NCBI RefSeq assembly: GCF_003003215.1
Contig: NZ_PVUF01000004.1
Location: 186,001 to 250,000, forward strand
DNA length: 64,000 bases
Origin: Tritonibacter scottomollicae
GTDB taxonomy: Bacteria > Pseudomonadota > Alphaproteobacteria > Rhodobacterales > Rhodobacteraceae
Reading direction: 5' to 3'
The position numbers and the translations under genes are program-made. Numbering within the stretch: the stretch's first letter is position 1; each line of letters opens with the position of its first letter. A model generated the notes under the pieces. It was not told the DNA's origin. It worked only from the letters and a program-made list of their open reading frames with translations, and did no database searches. Shown one piece after another: positions 1-7,885 of the stretch.

Positions 1-2
1 CG

Positions 3-3000
3 GCGGACGGTTCTGGCCCGCAGCGCTTTGGCGATCCCGGCACCTGGGCACAGACCGCCAACCCCATGGTTATCGCCTATAACGTCCTGCGCGGGATCAC
101 CCTGCCAGACGGTCGGATCTGGGGCGGCGGGTTTGACGCCGAGGATCTGCCCTTTGCCGATTGGTCGGATGCGATGGACGCTTGCGATCTGGGCATCGGG
201 GCGGAGACCCGTCCGCAGTTCACAGCCGGGTTTGAAGTCAAGTTTGAAGAGCCACCGGCTGACTTCCTGCAGGAGCTGTTCGCCTCGGCGAATGCGCAAA
301 TTGTCGAGATGGGCGGCTATTGGTTCCCCATGGTCGGCAGTGCGTCGGCGGTGTCTGCGCAGGTGGGCGATGATGACCTGCTGGTGACTGAGCAATGGCA
401 GCATGACCCTTTTCCCGGCCTTGAAAACACCTTCAATGCGGTGACCACGACCTACACCAGCCCCGCCTCGCTGTGGGAGGCCTCGACGCTGGAGAGCATC
501 GTGAAGGAGGATTGGGTCGCCGAGGACGGGCGACAGAAGCTCTTCGAGCTGCGCTTGCCGATGGTCTATGCCCCGGAGCAGGCCCGCCAGCTTGCCAATG
601 CGCTGCTGCTGGAAAACCGCCGGTTTCGGTCACACCGCCTGCCGCTGCCCGGTGAGTTCGCGCGTCTGCGCCCGCTGCAGAACATTGCCCTGTCGCTGGC
701 AGACTATGGCTATGAGCAGAAGGTGTTCCGCATCATCGAGGCGGCCTATGACCTTCAAACGCTGAACGTCTCGCTGTCGCTTCGCGAAACCGATCCCAGT
801 GACTTTGACCCGGATCCGGGGCTTGAGCTGCCGGAGACCCCGCATCCGGTTGGACCGATCGCGCCCACCGACGCCGGTGTCGTCGGCTTTGCGGTGGCGG
901 GCGAGACGGTGAAGAACGACAGCGGCGCGGCGTTTGCCCCGGCGATCCGCATCGTCTGGGACGGGCGTCTGTCGGACACCTGCGAGGGGCTGACGTTCCA
1001 GGTGCGTCTGCAGGGGCAGACCGACGAGGACACGATCAGCACGACGAATGTGGCCAGCGGCACCTATCGCCACCAGCCGGTGCAACCGGCGTCGGAGTAT
1101 GAGGTCCGGGCCAAGGCCATTGCGTCCAGACGGGCCACCGCGTGGAGCGTCTGGCTGCCGGTCAGCACCCCGGATGTGAGGATCTCGCCCGCGCTTTTGG
1201 ACGATGCCGTCTGGGAGGCCATCAGCACAGACGCGGCCAGCGTGGCCTCTGCCCTTGATGCGGAGCTGACGGCCGAGGTGATCGCGCCGATTGCTCGCGA
1301 TCTGGAGCTGCGCACCGTCGAGCAGCGCACCGTTGCGGAGGCGGTGGGGATCATCGGCGAGCAGGTGGTCTGGGCGATCAGTCGCCTGTCGGACGTGGAC
1401 GGGCGGCTGTCTGATGCGGGCATCGTGCAGGACCCGGAAACCGGCACCGTTCGGATCTATGCGCTGGAGCATGAGGCCGAGCGGATCAGCGAGACGGAAA
1501 TCCGCCTCAACGCGGCGGAGGCGTCCCTGTCGCTCTCCGCCACTGAGGCTTGGGTCAATGAGCAGATCTCGCTCGCGGTTCTCGACCCGTCGCAGATCCC
1601 GCTGGTCGATGACCTACAGATGCAGGTCAACCAGGTGCGGGTGGATCTGGACGCCGCCGAGGCGGAGCTGGCGCTGTCGGCGTCGCAAACCGAAGTGGAC
1701 GGCATGTCCGCGCGGCTGTCCACGGCAGAGGCGGATCTGGACGCGGCAGAGGCGGCGATTGCTTTGAAGGCCGAGCAGTCGCAATATGAGGATCTGCAGG
1801 GCCGCGTGCAAACCGCAGAGGTGCAGATCGACGCGCTCGACGGGGCGCAGATCACGCAGACCGTCGCGGACACCCGGCACCTTCTGAACAGTGATGATGC
1901 GGCGGCGGTCCAGACGCTTGCCAACCTGCTGCACGCCCATGAGGCGGGCGAGCGTGTGCAGCAGGACATCGCCTATGCGACACAGGATCTGCGGGCACGG
2001 GTCAATGAGGATCGCGAGGCCGTGGCGGCGCTTGGCGTCACCTTGGGCGCGTCCATCGACAATGCCGTGGCGCTGGTGCAGGCGGAGACGCTCGCCCGCG
2101 CGGCGGCGGATAGCGCTCTGGCCTCGGATGTGGTCACGCTGGATGCGCGTCTGGAGGATGCCGAGGGCGAGATTTCCGGGCAGGCGCAGGCGCAATCACA
2201 ACTGGCAAGCCGGGTCACGTCGCTGGAAGGCACGACCAGCAGTCAGGCGCAATCCATCACGTCCCTGACCGCGCGTCTGACCGTGGCGGAGGACGAGCAG
2301 GGCGATCAGGCGACGGCGGTGCACTCCCTGACCACGCGCATGTCGGATGCCGAGGGCACGATTACGGCGCAGGCGCAGTCACTGGCGTCCCTGTCGACCA
2401 CGGTTGGCACCAATACCAGCACGGTGCAGACCGTTTCGGAAAGCGTCGACGGCGTGCTGGGGCGGCATATGCTGCGCGTCAATGTGAACGGTGTGGCCAC
2501 CGGCATGGTGATCGCGTCTGAGGCGGGCGATGACGGGGCGGTCAGCAGCACTATCGCCTTTGCGGCGGATGCCTTCACGATTTCCGCGCCAAGCGGGGCC
2601 GGGGCGGTCTCGCCCTTTGCGGTCTATACCTCGGGCCGCACCATCGGCGGGATCTACTATCCGGCGGGCGTCTATCTGGAACGCGCCTATATCGGGCAGG
2701 CCGCCATCGGGCGGGGGCAGATCACCGACACGCTGCAGTCTGACAACTACGCAGAAGATGGCGATGGCCGTCCGACTGCCGGTCTAAAGCTAGACTTCGC
2801 GGCTGGTGAGCTGAAGGCATTCGGTGCGGTCATGTCCCGCGATCAGGTGCTGGCGTCTGGATCATTTACCTACGGTGGGCAGATCGGCAACGGCGCGGTG
2901 TTCCGGTTTGTGAACACCGGGATCCGCGTGTCATCGACCGATGTGCGCTCTGTCACCGAGGCCTCTTTGATTGTCGAGGCGGGCATCAAGACATTCAGTC

Positions 3001-3260
3001 AGGCGGCCAGTGGCTTTGATCCCAACAATTCATGGTGGTGCGCCAAATGCACCCTCCTGAACGGGCCGCGCTGGTACGGGTTCAACGCCAGCCGCCCGCA
3101 ACCCGCCGTCAGCTACCGCCAGGACCCGGCGGATCTTGTCGATCCCTATTGGGCGACCGGCATTGATCAGCGCGTCTGGTTGGAAATCGAGGTTGTCCTG
3201 GAGGGCATCCCCTGGATCGAAAACCCCACCATCGAGTGGATCGTCAAGCAAGTCACATAA
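3..3260 (+). CDS. Phage tail tip / host specificity protein, 5' truncated by window
   Basis: The reading frame is open to the first base and the residues before the first ATG (66) look coding, so the gene begins upstream of the window. At least 1086 residues are visible. The N-terminal part resembles the J/tail-tip family (NPMVIAYNVLRGI motif). A fibronectin-III-like segment lies roughly at residues 290-390. A long central coiled-coil region follows, with repeated units of the type SQAQSITSLTARL (about residues 480-830 of the part after the ATG). The C-terminus is a beta-rich tip domain. Such proteins sit at the distal end of siphovirus tails and contact the host. A tail fibre gene follows 9 bp downstream. 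Confidence 0.85.
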   Translation, partial: ADGSGPQRFGDPGTWAQTANPMVIAYNVLRGITLPDGRIWGGGFDAEDLPFADWSDAMDACDLGIGAETRPQFTAGFEVKFEEPPADFLQELFASANAQIVEMGGYWFPMVGSASAVSAQVGDDDLLVTEQWQHDPFPGLENTFNAVTTTYTSPASLWEASTLESIVKEDWVAEDGRQKLFELRLPMVYAPEQARQLANALLLENRRFRSHRLPLPGEFARLRPLQNIALSLADYGYEQKVFRIIEAAYDLQTLNVSLSLRETDPSDFDPDPGLELPETPHPVGPIAPTDAGVVGFAVAGETVKNDSGAAFAPAIRIVWDGRLSDTCEGLTFQVRLQGQTDEDTISTTNVASGTYRHQPVQPASEYEVRAKAIASRRATAWSVWLPVSTPDVRISPALLDDAVWEAISTDAASVASALDAELTAEVIAPIARDLELRTVEQRTVAEAVGIIGEQVVWAISRLSDVDGRLSDAGIVQDPETGTVRIYALEHEAERISETEIRLNAAEASLSLSATEAWVNEQISLAVLDPSQIPLVDDLQMQVNQVRVDLDAAEAELALSASQTEVDGMSARLSTAEADLDAAEAAIALKAEQSQYEDLQGRVQTAEVQIDALDGAQITQTVADTRHLLNSDDAAAVQTLANLLHAHEAGERVQQDIAYATQDLRARVNEDREAVAALGVTLGASIDNAVALVQAETLARAAADSALASDVVTLDARLEDAEGEISGQAQAQSQLASRVTSLEGTTSSQAQSITSLTARLTVAEDEQGDQATAVHSLTTRMSDAEGTITAQAQSLASLSTTVGTNTSTVQTVSESVDGVLGRHMLRVNVNGVATGMVIASEAGDDGAVSSTIAFAADAFTISAPSGAGAVSPFAVYTSGRTIGGIYYPAGVYLERAYIGQAAIGRGQITDTLQSDNYAEDGDGRPTAGLKLDFAAGELKAFGAVMSRDQVLASGSFTYGGQIGNGAVFRFVNTGIRVSSTDVRSVTEASLIVEAGIKTFSQAASGFDPNNSWWCAKCTLLNGPRWYGFNASRPQPAVSYRQDPADLVDPYWATGIDQRVWLEIEVVLEGIPWIENPTIEWIVKQVT

Positions 3261-3269
3261 GGAGACATC

Positions 3270-4571
3270 ATGGCTTGGGTATCATCTGGCACGGTGAGCG
3301 TGACCAACGGCAGCACCACCGTAACCGGCACCGGCACCAGCTGGTACGGCGGTCTGCAGAATGGCTGGGGCTTTGTCGGCCCGGACGGTCGGGTCTATGA
3401 GATCCTGACCGTCGATGACGCGGCCACGCTTACATTGAAAACCCCGTATCAGGGCGCAACGGCGGGCGGGCAGGTCTATGCGGCGTTCCCGACCGGATCC
3501 CTGACGGCGGATCTGACGGCCTCGCTGCAGGAGCTGATCGCGAATTACCAGGGCGTCTATGACACCGTGGGGCAGGGGCGGTTTACCAGTGATCTGGTGG
3601 CCGACAACGACCGCGATACCGGCTTGAGCTGGTTGGCAAGCAATCATCTGGGGATCTTGGTCGGCGGCGCTGTTGTCGCGGCAATGAAGGCGGGCAAGTT
3701 GGGCGTGAACGTCCAGGATCCCTCGGCCCCGCTGGAGGTGCTGGGCGCGCCCGGCGTGCTGGCTAAGTTCCGCGATGGCGTTGCCTCCAACCTCCTTGTG
3801 CAGACCGATGGCAACAAAACCACCATCGGCAATGCGGCGGGCAGTTCCCGGCTGGCGCTGATGGCGGGCAATCAGGAGGCTATCGAGTTCGACAGCAACG
3901 GTCGCGCATCCGGCGCGGCGGTGCAGAGTAGCCCTACTGATACAACTGCCGGGCGGTTGATGACGGTGCCAGCTTTTGGTCTAGGAGTGATGGATGGCAT
4001 GACGTCCGTCGATGTTGATGACATGGATACTGCCCCTTCGGGGTTTGGCAGGATCTCTGGAAACACCACAGGTGTGAGACCCACTGGCGTTACCAGTGGG
4101 GCGGTTCTTACACTTGCGAACCAAGATGGGCGTTCAAGCCAGTTGGTCTTTCGCGCGGCCAGCAACCGGGTCTATGCGCGTACAAAACACGATGGCGCCT
4201 GGCGTCAGTGGTCCGAAATATTCTGCTCAGAAAACCTGATCGGTACCGTCTCGCATTCCGGCGGCACCCCCACCGGCGCCGTGATTGAGCGCGGCAGCAA
4301 CGCCAACGGGGAATATGTGCGCTTTGCCGATGGCACGCAGATTTGTATGAGTGAAGTTTCAACGTCTGCCTCTGGCGGCGTTTCATGGACATTTCCGGCC
4401 GCATTCGCGGCTCTGGTCCACTACGGAGGGGCGGCCATCGCCGCAGCGGCTCCACTATTCATCGCATGTTCATCGCCAACGGCAACGTCCTTGCTGATCC
4501 ATGGGTGGTCTGCCGCTGAGGCGCGATCAGCTTTTAATTGCAAGGTCGTGGCGATTGGCCGCTGGTTCTAA
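3270..4571 (+). CDS. Phage tail fibre protein, probable receptor-binding tip
   Basis: 433 residues. The N-terminal 130 residues (TVSVTNGSTTVTGTGTSW, then a beta-rich segment) resemble the particle-binding head of tail fibres. The middle holds repeats typical of fibre shafts. The last 90 residues (VRFADGTQICMSEVSTS ... VVAIGRWF) look like a fibre tip ending in the aromatic-rich C-terminus common in receptor-binding fibres. An AAGGAG site at 3259-3264 precedes the ATG. The gene lies between the tail-tip gene and two small genes that look like fibre accessory genes. Exact receptor and family membership cannot be told from sequence. Confidence 0.75.
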   Translation: MAWVSSGTVSVTNGSTTVTGTGTSWYGGLQNGWGFVGPDGRVYEILTVDDAATLTLKTPYQGATAGGQVYAAFPTGSLTADLTASLQELIANYQGVYDTVGQGRFTSDLVADNDRDTGLSWLASNHLGILVGGAVVAAMKAGKLGVNVQDPSAPLEVLGAPGVLAKFRDGVASNLLVQTDGNKTTIGNAAGSSRLALMAGNQEAIEFDSNGRASGAAVQSSPTDTTAGRLMTVPAFGLGVMDGMTSVDVDDMDTAPSGFGRISGNTTGVRPTGVTSGAVLTLANQDGRSSQLVFRAASNRVYARTKHDGAWRQWSEIFCSENLIGTVSHSGGTPTGAVIERGSNANGEYVRFADGTQICMSEVSTSASGGVSWTFPAAFAALVHYGGAAIAAAAPLFIACSSPTATSLLIHGWSAAEARSAFNCKVVAIGRWF

Positions 4572-4585
4572 AGGAGCATCACAGC

Positions 4586-4921
4586 ATGCAAATCTCACTC
4601 ACACCCATGCGCTGCGACACGGCGCTGACCGCAACCCGCCAGGGCGATGTGCTGACCCTCAACGGCGAGACCTTCGACTTCACCGCATTGTCCGAGGGCG
4701 ACGTGCTGCCCCGCGAGGCGGTGACCTGCGATTGGCTGGCCTCGGAGGTCACCCGCGAAGGCGGCGCGCTCCACCTGACCCTGATCCTTCCCCATGGGCC
4801 GCACGCGCCAGAGGAAACCCGCTTTCCGCAGCCTGTGACCCTGACCGGAGACGGGCCGGTGCCCCTGCCGCCCTATGAGGTGGAGCAGACTCCAACTGAT
4901 GAAACGGAGGGCGAGGCATGA
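4586..4921 (+). CDS. Small phage tail-associated protein
   Basis: 111 residues from the ATG at 4586, chosen because AAGGAG (4571-4576) lies at good spacing; an upstream in-frame start at 4538 lies inside the fibre gene and has no such site. The N-terminal half has a pattern of short beta strands (LTLNGETFDFTALSEGDVLP) and the C-terminus is acidic. Small proteins of this kind often lie between fibre and fibre-assembly genes in siphophages of alphaproteobacteria. The stop overlaps the next start (ATGA). Function not known. Confidence 0.65.
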   Translation: MQISLTPMRCDTALTATRQGDVLTLNGETFDFTALSEGDVLPREAVTCDWLASEVTREGGALHLTLILPHGPHAPEETRFPQPVTLTGDGPVPLPPYEVEQTPTDETEGEA

Positions 4922-5325
4922 GCAACATCGACTTTTCCAAAGTGGTCACCGCTGCCGCGCGCATCGAACAGGACCGGGCCAAGGCGCTGTCCGACCTCGC
5001 CGATATCCGCTGGCAGTGTGCCATGGCGGGCGTGGTTCTGCCGGGCGGTCTGCAGGTGCCGGGCGATGAGGTGACGCGGGTGTCGCTCTCCGGCGCGGTC
5101 AGTGCCTTGCAGCAGGGCATGATCAGCGAGCCGCTGGCGTGGAAAACACCCACCGGCTTTGTGGAGCTGACGCAGGCGCAGGTCGAGGCGGCGGCGCAGG
5201 CTGTGGTGCAGCACATTCAGGCCTGCTTTGCCGCCGAGGCCAGTGTGGCCGCGCAGATCGAGGCGGCGAGCGATCCGGCGGGCTTTGACATCCAGGCGGC
5301 CTTTGGCGCGGCGCTCGCCGCATAA
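4918..5325 (+). CDS. Phage DUF4376-like protein, possible tail fibre assembly factor
   Basis: 135 residues. The C-terminal half (WKTPTGFVELTQAQVEAAA, then VVQHIQACFAAEA) matches the pattern I know for DUF4376, a domain found after fibre genes and thought to act in fibre assembly or as a fibre accessory. The N-terminus is helical and charged. The start overlaps the stop of the preceding gene by 4 nt, so the two are probably translationally coupled. It is the last gene of the tail block. A hairpin with 8-bp arms (5341-5362) follows. Confidence 0.65.
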   Translation: MSNIDFSKVVTAAARIEQDRAKALSDLADIRWQCAMAGVVLPGGLQVPGDEVTRVSLSGAVSALQQGMISEPLAWKTPTGFVELTQAQVEAAAQAVVQHIQACFAAEASVAAQIEAASDPAGFDIQAAFGAALAA

Positions 5326-5340
5326 CGCAATCGGGAGGCT

Positions 5341-5450
5341 GAGAGGCGCGCAAACGCCTCTCAACACGGGGCTTACATTCTCACACGCAACCCCGCCGAC
5401 CAGCTATCGCTTCATGGCCGCTCCCTGTCCTCGAGGACGGCCTTCTTTGG
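5341..5450 (+). terminator. Two hairpins between tail block and com operon
   Basis: GAGAGGCG (5341-5348) pairs with CGCCTCTC (5355-5362) around a 6-nt loop, without a T-tract. A second structure, GGCCG ... CGGCC enclosing the palindrome GTCCTCGAGGAC, is followed by TTCTTT near 5443. These may end tail transcription, or may be part of the leader structure of the com operon. In Mu, RNA structure in this operon is the target of Com. Confidence 0.4.
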
Positions 5451-5461
5451 AGTGATTCCAC

Positions 5462-5680
5462 TTGAAGCTGCAAGACCAACGTTGTGGCGGATGCCGCAAG
5501 TTGCTATTCAAACTGGAGCCCGGCGCACTTGTCGGGGCGTTGTCTATCAAATGCCCCAGGTGCCGCGCTCATATCGAATTGAGGCCCTTGAGCCCTTCAC
5601 CAGAACGCCCCGAGCGTGACGGAAAGGACCGGCCTAGTGCCCAAATCCCAAACCATCCCATTGCCGCCTCTACCGGCTGA
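5462..5680 (+). CDS. com: Com-like zinc-finger translational regulator
   Basis: 72 residues from a TTG codon at 5462, with GGAG (5449-5452) 9 nt upstream. Four cysteines in two CxxC pairs (C8/C11 and C31/C34) and the flanking residues RCGGCRKLLFK and IKCPRCRAHIEL match the Com protein of phage Mu closely. Mu Com is a small zinc-binding RNA-binding protein. It melts an inhibitory stem in the mRNA so that the overlapping mom gene is translated late in infection. Here com overlaps the next gene by 44 nt and leads a four-gene cassette, so a similar control of the downstream modification genes is likely. The family call is strong; the target is inferred. Confidence 0.85.
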   Translation: MKLQDQRCGGCRKLLFKLEPGALVGALSIKCPRCRAHIELRPLSPSPERPERDGKDRPSAQIPNHPIAASTG

Positions 5681-5819
5681 TACCCACGGCAAACCCAAGG
5701 GCAAGCGCTACAAACAGCAGTTTGGCGTGATTGCCCTTGTCCAGGACGAGCAGGCGCAGAAAGCGCTGTTCGAGCGGCTGACCTCCGAAGGCCTCAAGTG
5801 CAAGGTGGTGAACACATGA
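5637..5819 (+). CDS. Small conserved phage protein (60 aa)
   Basis: 60 residues from GTG 5637, preceded by GGAAAGG (5621-5627); a GTG at 5616 is possible but lacks a ribosome site. The gene lies in a different frame from com and overlaps its end by 44 nt, as mom overlaps com in Mu. The sequence is a basic linker (KPKGKRYKQQ), then FGVIALVQDEQAQKALFERL, then LKCKVVNT: a small alpha/beta unit of a type common in phage genomes and without known function as far as I recall. The stop overlaps the start of the ABC-GNAT gene (ATGA). Confidence 0.6.
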   Translation: MPKSQTIPLPPLPADTHGKPKGKRYKQQFGVIALVQDEQAQKALFERLTSEGLKCKVVNT

Positions 5820-6892
5820 AGATTACCGTTCACCACCCGTCGCCCATTCCCGCAACCTATCGTGCAGCGCGGGTGTCCAGCCTGTTCAATGTCGAAGGCG
5901 ACGCGGACTTCAAGATCAGCTTTGAAGCCCCTTTGAAGGACCGGCCATGGCAGGTCGGTCTGATCAAGGGGCCGTCAGGATCCGGCAAAAGCTCCATCGC
6001 GCGCCGCCTGTTTGGCGCGCGCCGGGTCAAATGCGCCAACCGCTGGCCGGGCAAAGGGGCCATCGTGGATGAGATCACCCCTGACGGGTCGTTTGATGCG
6101 GTGACGGCGGCGCTGTCGGCGGTGGGGCTTGGGTCGGTGCCGTCCTGGCTTCGCCCCTATGCTGCCCTGTCCACGGGTGAGAAGTTCCGGGCCGATCTGG
6201 CGCGCGTACTGTGTGAGCGGCCCGGCCTTTATGTGATGGATGAGTTCACCTCCGCCATCGACCGGCGGGTGGCGACCATTGCGGCCGGGGCATTCGGCAA
6301 GGCCTGGCGGCGCGGGGCAGGGCAGTTTGTCGCCGTGGCCTGCCACGATGACGTGGAGGACTGGCTGCAGCCCGATTGGGTGATCGACACCGGCCGGGGC
6401 GGTGAGTTTGCATGGAGGCGTCTTCGACGATGCCCCAGCCTCGAAGTCGACATCCACCAGGTCGACGGCAGCCTCTGGCCCGCCTTTGAGCCGCATTACT
6501 ACCTGAAATTGAACGCGATGCCGAACGCTGCCTATTTTGTCGGCCGGGTCAACGGCGAGGATGTCGCGCATGTCGCATTCTCGCCGCGCCCTGGCATGAC
6601 GGAAATCCGGGCAAGCCGCCTTGTGGTCATGCCAGAATGGCAGGGCGCGGGCATCGGGCTGCGGTTCCTGAACGAGCTGGCGGCGCTGTGGCGGCGCGGG
6701 CTGAACCGTTGGGAGAAGCCGCTGCCGACGCTGTTCCACACATCCCACCCCGGCCTCGCGGCGGCGCTCCGGCGCGATCCGCTCTGGGCGCAGACCTCGG
6801 CTGCGCTGCACGGGGCCACAAAGAAACCGCTCAAATACGGTGGCCATTTCCGGCCGGTGCAGGGCTTCCGCTACATCGAGGGCATGGCATGA
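5816..6892 (+). CDS. ABC ATPase-GNAT fusion, candidate Mom-like DNA modification enzyme
   Basis: 358 residues from ATG 5816 (ATGA overlap with the gene before). Residues 1-205 form a complete ABC-type ATPase: Walker A GPSGSGKS (52-59), signature LSTGEKF (118-124), Walker B LYVMDE (138-143), D-loop SAIDR (146-150) and switch His177. No membrane segment is present, so this is not a transporter subunit. Residues about 210-330 are a GNAT-type acyltransferase with the cofactor loop VMPEWQGAGIGLRFL (271-285). Mu Mom, which converts adenine to an acetamido form, is also a GNAT-fold protein translated under Com control. I infer a role in modifying phage DNA bases, with the ATPase supplying energy or DNA remodelling. 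The chemistry is unknown. An alternative is a GNAT acting on protein or tRNA. Confidence 0.7.
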   Translation: MKITVHHPSPIPATYRAARVSSLFNVEGDADFKISFEAPLKDRPWQVGLIKGPSGSGKSSIARRLFGARRVKCANRWPGKGAIVDEITPDGSFDAVTAALSAVGLGSVPSWLRPYAALSTGEKFRADLARVLCERPGLYVMDEFTSAIDRRVATIAAGAFGKAWRRGAGQFVAVACHDDVEDWLQPDWVIDTGRGGEFAWRRLRRCPSLEVDIHQVDGSLWPAFEPHYYLKLNAMPNAAYFVGRVNGEDVAHVAFSPRPGMTEIRASRLVVMPEWQGAGIGLRFLNELAALWRRGLNRWEKPLPTLFHTSHPGLAAALRRDPLWAQTSAALHGATKKPLKYGGHFRPVQGFRYIEGMA

Positions 6893-7431
6893 AGGTTCTT
6901 CTCTTCGGCAACAAACACCTCGGCGCGCTTGTCCTGGACATGCTTCTGGCGCGGGGCCACGAGGTCACGGTGGTCACGGCAGACGCTCAGAATGCCTGTG
7001 CGGTCTGGGCGTCGCGGCTTGGCGTGAACACCATCGTGAAGGCAAACAGCATGCCGCTGGTGGGGGAGGACATCCCGGCCGGGCTTGACCTGATTGTCTC
7101 GGCGCATTCGCACCGCGTCCTGCCGGGGTGGGTGACCGCGCGGGCAGGGCGCGGCTCTGTCGGCTATCACCCGTCGCTCTTGCCCCGGTTCAAGGGCCGC
7201 AATGCGATTGCCGACGCGCTGGCCGCTGGCGTGCCGTTCACCGGTGGGACGGTCTACCACCTGACGGGGGAGCTGGACGGCGGCGCGGCGGTGCGGGCGC
7301 GGGGGCGTGCGTTGCAGCGCGCGGTCCAGGTCATTTGGGGGGAGAGTGCCGCGCAGATCTGGCGGCGCGCCCTACTGCCCTTGGGGGTGGAGCTGCTCAC
7401 CGCTGCGGTTGAAGAGTTCGAAGGGGCTTAA
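6889..7431 (+). CDS. Phage formyltransferase-family protein, single catalytic domain
   Basis: 180 residues, a lone formyltransferase Rossmann domain related to PurN and the N-terminal half of methionyl-tRNA formyltransferase. The nucleotide-binding start is KVLLFGNKHLG; the core motif is HPSLLPRFKG (94-103); the conserved Asp is in GELDGG (D130). The usual catalytic Asn of the N-x-H motif is Gly here (G92-Y-H94), a visible departure. There is no C-terminal tRNA-binding domain. It overlaps the ABC-GNAT gene by ATGA and so belongs to the cassette. By the family, the donor would be 10-formyltetrahydrofolate. The acceptor may be the amino group made or used by the GNAT, which is inference. Confidence 0.75.
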   Translation: MKVLLFGNKHLGALVLDMLLARGHEVTVVTADAQNACAVWASRLGVNTIVKANSMPLVGEDIPAGLDLIVSAHSHRVLPGWVTARAGRGSVGYHPSLLPRFKGRNAIADALAAGVPFTGGTVYHLTGELDGGAAVRARGRALQRAVQVIWGESAAQIWRRALLPLGVELLTAAVEEFEGA

Positions 7432-7469
7432 ACGCCCCTTCAATCCCATGTCAGACCAAAACCGCGTTG

Positions 7470-7530
7470 CTGTAAAAAAGTCTGTAAATCACTGTAAAAA
7501 AGTCCGTCACGCTACAACAAAGACGCTACA
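7470..7530 (+). repeat. Direct repeats at probable prophage right terminus
   Basis: CTGTAAAAAAGTC occurs at 7470-7482 and again at 7492-7504, 22 bp apart, with a partial copy (CTGTAAATCA) between. ACGCTACA occurs at 7509-7516 and 7523-7530. Read inward from 7530 the end begins TGTAGCGTC. Mu-family transposases bind several ~22-bp-spaced sites at each phage end and the terminal dinucleotide is CA, so this block fits a transposase-binding end. Confidence 0.5.
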
Positions 7531-7533
7531 GGA

Positions 7534-7589
7534 ATGGGAAACCATGGCCCGGTTCACGGGAAATCATGGGCGGTATGGGAAATCATGGC
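7534..7589 (+). promoter_or_regulatory. Cluster of six ATGGG-type boxes, possible MraZ operator
   Basis: ATGGG or one-mismatch variants start at 7534, 7544, 7556, 7566, 7575 and 7585, i.e. at 9-12 bp steps, with AAATC or AAACC spacers. MraZ of E. coli binds its own promoter at TGGG repeats with about 10-bp phase, so this could be an MraZ operator. It lies ~330 bp upstream of the probable leader promoter, further than expected. The same block can be read as three repeats of GGGAAATCATGGC 19-22 bp apart belonging to the phage end. Confidence 0.4.
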
Positions 7590-7885
7590 CCGCCGCCAAG
7601 TTTGGCGTAAAACGAATCACATAAATTGAGAAAAGCAGCGGTTGGAGGCGGTATTTTGCATGCTGTGTGTGAACAAGGGGTGAACAAATGCTCCCGCCTG
7701 TCATCTGCCTAAAGGAATCGTGGGAAATTAGGGGAGATTTTTCACAGACGCAAGCGTGCCATATATATGGTGTTGATCTGAAGTTTCTGCCCCACATGCA
7801 GCTGTATTCGAGTATTTCGGCCTTGCGGACGACTTTGAAGTGCGACTCGGAGGGGCGATTCTCACCCTGCTACCTGTAGAAATCC

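Larger units (their letters stand above)
1..7530 (+). mobile_element. Right end of a prophage, probably Mu-like (transposable)
   Basis: All genes to 7431 are phage-like and on the plus strand: tail tip, tail fibre, fibre-associated proteins, then a Com-type regulator with modification genes. In phage Mu the com-mom operon is the last operon before the right end, which fits this order. Just past the last gene come two copies of CTGTAAAAAAGTC 22 bp apart and two copies of ACGCTACA. The second of these ends at 7530 with TACA; Mu-type termini end in CA. I place the junction there. An alternative is 7621. The left end and the transposase are outside the window, so the Mu-like assignment is inference. 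Confidence 0.7.
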
